DNA of 6,712 bases from a bacterium (GTDB taxonomy: Bacteria > Cyanobacteriota > Vampirovibrionia > Gastranaerophilales > Gastranaerophilaceae): the NCBI GenBank assembly GCA_024408905.1, contig JAKSUP010000079.1:1-6712 (forward strand), in the 5' to 3' direction. Of this stretch, positions 5,477 through 6,712 are shown in pieces (within the stretch, counting starts at the first letter, position 1; every line of letters begins with the position of its first letter). The notes under the pieces were generated by a model, which saw only the letters and a list, made by a program, of their open reading frames with translations, searched no databases and was not told the DNA's origin. Made by a program: the position numbers and the translations under genes.

Positions 5477-6712
5477 TTATGCGTGAGCAAGTTCTTTCTT
5501 CTTGCTTTCAACAACTGCTTGAGCTGCAGCAAGTCTTGCTTGAGGAATTCTGAATGGTGAGCAAGAAACATAATTCAAGCCAATTCTATGAGCAAATTTA
5601 ACTGAATCAGGGTCTCCACCGTGTTCACCACAGATACCACCGACAAGTGAAGAATTAACTGCTTTACCTTCTTCCATTGACATTTCAATCAATCTGCCAA
5701 CACCCTTTTGGTCAAGTGTTACGAATGGGTTAGAAGGCAAGATTTTTTGTTCAACATAGTTTTTCAAGAATTTACCTTCAGCATCATCTCTTGAATAACC
5801 GAATGTCATTTGTGTCAAGTCGTTTGTACCATAAGAGAAGAATTCTGCATAGTTTGCGATTTCGTCAGCTGTTAATGCTGCACGAGGAATTTCTATCATA
5901 GTACCGAATTTGTATTCAACTTCAACTCCTTTTTCTACCATAACTTCACGAGCAACCCTTACTAAAGTTTCTTTAGCAACTTTAAGCTCGTTAACGTGTC
6001 CGATAAGAGGAATCATAACCCAAGGTTTAACAGCTACGCCTTCTTTTTTCAAATCGCAACAAGCAGAGAAGATTGCTCTAACTTGCATTTCATTGATTTC
6101 AGGGTAAGTTAAACCTAAACGGCATCCTCTTAACCCCATCATAGGGTTAGATTCTGACAAGTTTTCAACGATTTCTAGCATCTTAGCATCTTCAGAATAA
6201 TCTTGATTTAAAGCTTTCTTAGTAGCAACTTTTTCAATCAATTCAATTCTTGAAGGCAAGAATTCATGTAAAGGTGGGTCTAACAAACGAACGGTTAGAG
6301 GTTTGTCACCCAACGCTTTGAACATATTATAGAAATCAGAGTATTGCATTGGTAACAAGTGATCCAAAGCTTCTTTACGAGCTTCAGGAGTACCTGCAAT
6401 AATCATTTTTTGTACCCATGGTAATCTGTCAGGATCCATGAACATGTGTTCTGTTCTGCATAACCCAACACCTTCGCAACCGAATTTGTTAGCGTTAGCA
6501 ATATCTTTTGGAGTATCAGCGTTAGCTTCAACTTTCAAAGTCTTGATGTCATTAACCCAAGAGAAGAAAGTTTCGAAATCAGAATCGATACCTGCTTCAA
6601 CAAGTTCAATAGCACCTTCCATAACTTCACCTGTACCACCGTCCAGAGAACTAATACCATCTTTGTGTACTACAGTTCCGTCAGAGCCTGTAATTGTTTC
6701 ACAATTCAAGGC
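5477..6712 (-). CDS. ppdK: Pyruvate, phosphate dikinase, C-terminal part (5' end outside window)
   Basis: This cytosolic enzyme interconverts pyruvate, ATP and phosphate with phosphoenolpyruvate, AMP and pyrophosphate. The frame is open through the right edge and encodes 411 residues plus a TAA stop. In a family of about 870-900 residues, roughly the first 475 are missing, including the ATP-grasp domain and the phosphohistidine segment. What is visible is the end of the central domain (DGISSLDGGTGEV, 18-30) and the whole C-terminal PEP/pyruvate TIM barrel. Counting from the right edge, Arg86 (GLCRTEHMF), Arg142 (RLLDPPLHEFLP), Glu274 (MIEIPRAAL), Asn297 (SYGTNDLTQMTFGYSRDD) and Cys361 (GGICGEHGGDP) match the known PEP-site residues of the Clostridium symbiosum enzyme (Arg561, Arg617, Glu745, Asn768, Cys831) with nearly the same spacing. 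The TTG at 6709 is an internal leucine codon, not a start. The dikinase-specific ending VSCSPFRIPQARLAAAQA separates it from PEP synthase and PTS enzyme I. It converges on the FlhA-like gene. Confidence 0.95.
   Translation of the reverse strand, partial: ALNCETITGSDGTVVHKDGISSLDGGTGEVMEGAIELVEAGIDSDFETFFSWVNDIKTLKVEANADTPKDIANANKFGCEGVGLCRTEHMFMDPDRLPWVQKMIIAGTPEARKEALDHLLPMQYSDFYNMFKALGDKPLTVRLLDPPLHEFLPSRIELIEKVATKKALNQDYSEDAKMLEIVENLSESNPMMGLRGCRLGLTYPEINEMQVRAIFSACCDLKKEGVAVKPWVMIPLIGHVNELKVAKETLVRVAREVMVEKGVEVEYKFGTMIEIPRAALTADEIANYAEFFSYGTNDLTQMTFGYSRDDAEGKFLKNYVEQKILPSNPFVTLDQKGVGRLIEMSMEEGKAVNSSLVGGICGEHGGDPDSVKFAHRIGLNYVSCSPFRIPQARLAAAQAVVESKKKELAHA

Noticed and set aside
5910..6107. 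Plus-strand 65-codon frame opposite the dikinase gene
   Set aside because: It is antisense to the conserved TIM barrel of pyruvate phosphate dikinase and has no independent support.

Overview
The window looks like the chromosome of an AT-rich (roughly one-third G+C by eye), diderm (Gram-negative) bacterium. The main evidence is an outer-membrane Omp85/BamA assembly protein followed directly by a periplasmic Skp/OmpH-type chaperone. BamA carries only three recognisable POTRA repeats, as in the cyanobacterial Omp85 group, rather than the five of proteobacterial BamA. With the low G+C and a pyruvate phosphate dikinase, this is compatible with a non-photosynthetic cyanobacterial relative such as Gastranaerophilales/Melainabacteria. 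That placement is inference only; the window has no rRNA or other decisive marker.

Layout: at the left edge (1-45, minus strand) are the first 15 codons of a divergently transcribed gene with a good ribosome-binding site. An AT-rich divergent promoter region follows (46-166). A compact plus-strand cluster of four genes then runs to 5375: bamA-like, skp/ompH-like, pyrimidine-nucleoside phosphorylase (pdp/deoA family), and an unusual 488-residue protein. The gaps are 21 nt, 3 nt and an 8-nt overlap, so the four genes are probably co-transcribed and partly translationally coupled. After a 101-nt convergent intergenic region with a hairpin terminator candidate, the minus strand carries the C-terminal half of pyruvate phosphate dikinase, whose 5' end lies beyond the right edge.

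The first two genes form a coherent envelope module: Skp-type chaperones hold unfolded outer-membrane proteins on their way to BamA. The nucleoside phosphorylase has no obvious link to that job. The most interesting gene is the fourth. Its C-terminal two thirds resemble the complete cytosolic domain of FlhA/SctV, the export gate of flagellar and injectisome type III secretion. The membrane domain of that family is absent and is replaced by a small DUF4177-like N-terminal domain and a predicted coiled coil. It appears to be a soluble, repurposed or accessory type III export-gate protein outside any visible flagellar locus. I found no CRISPR array, tRNA, rRNA, insertion sequence or phage feature.
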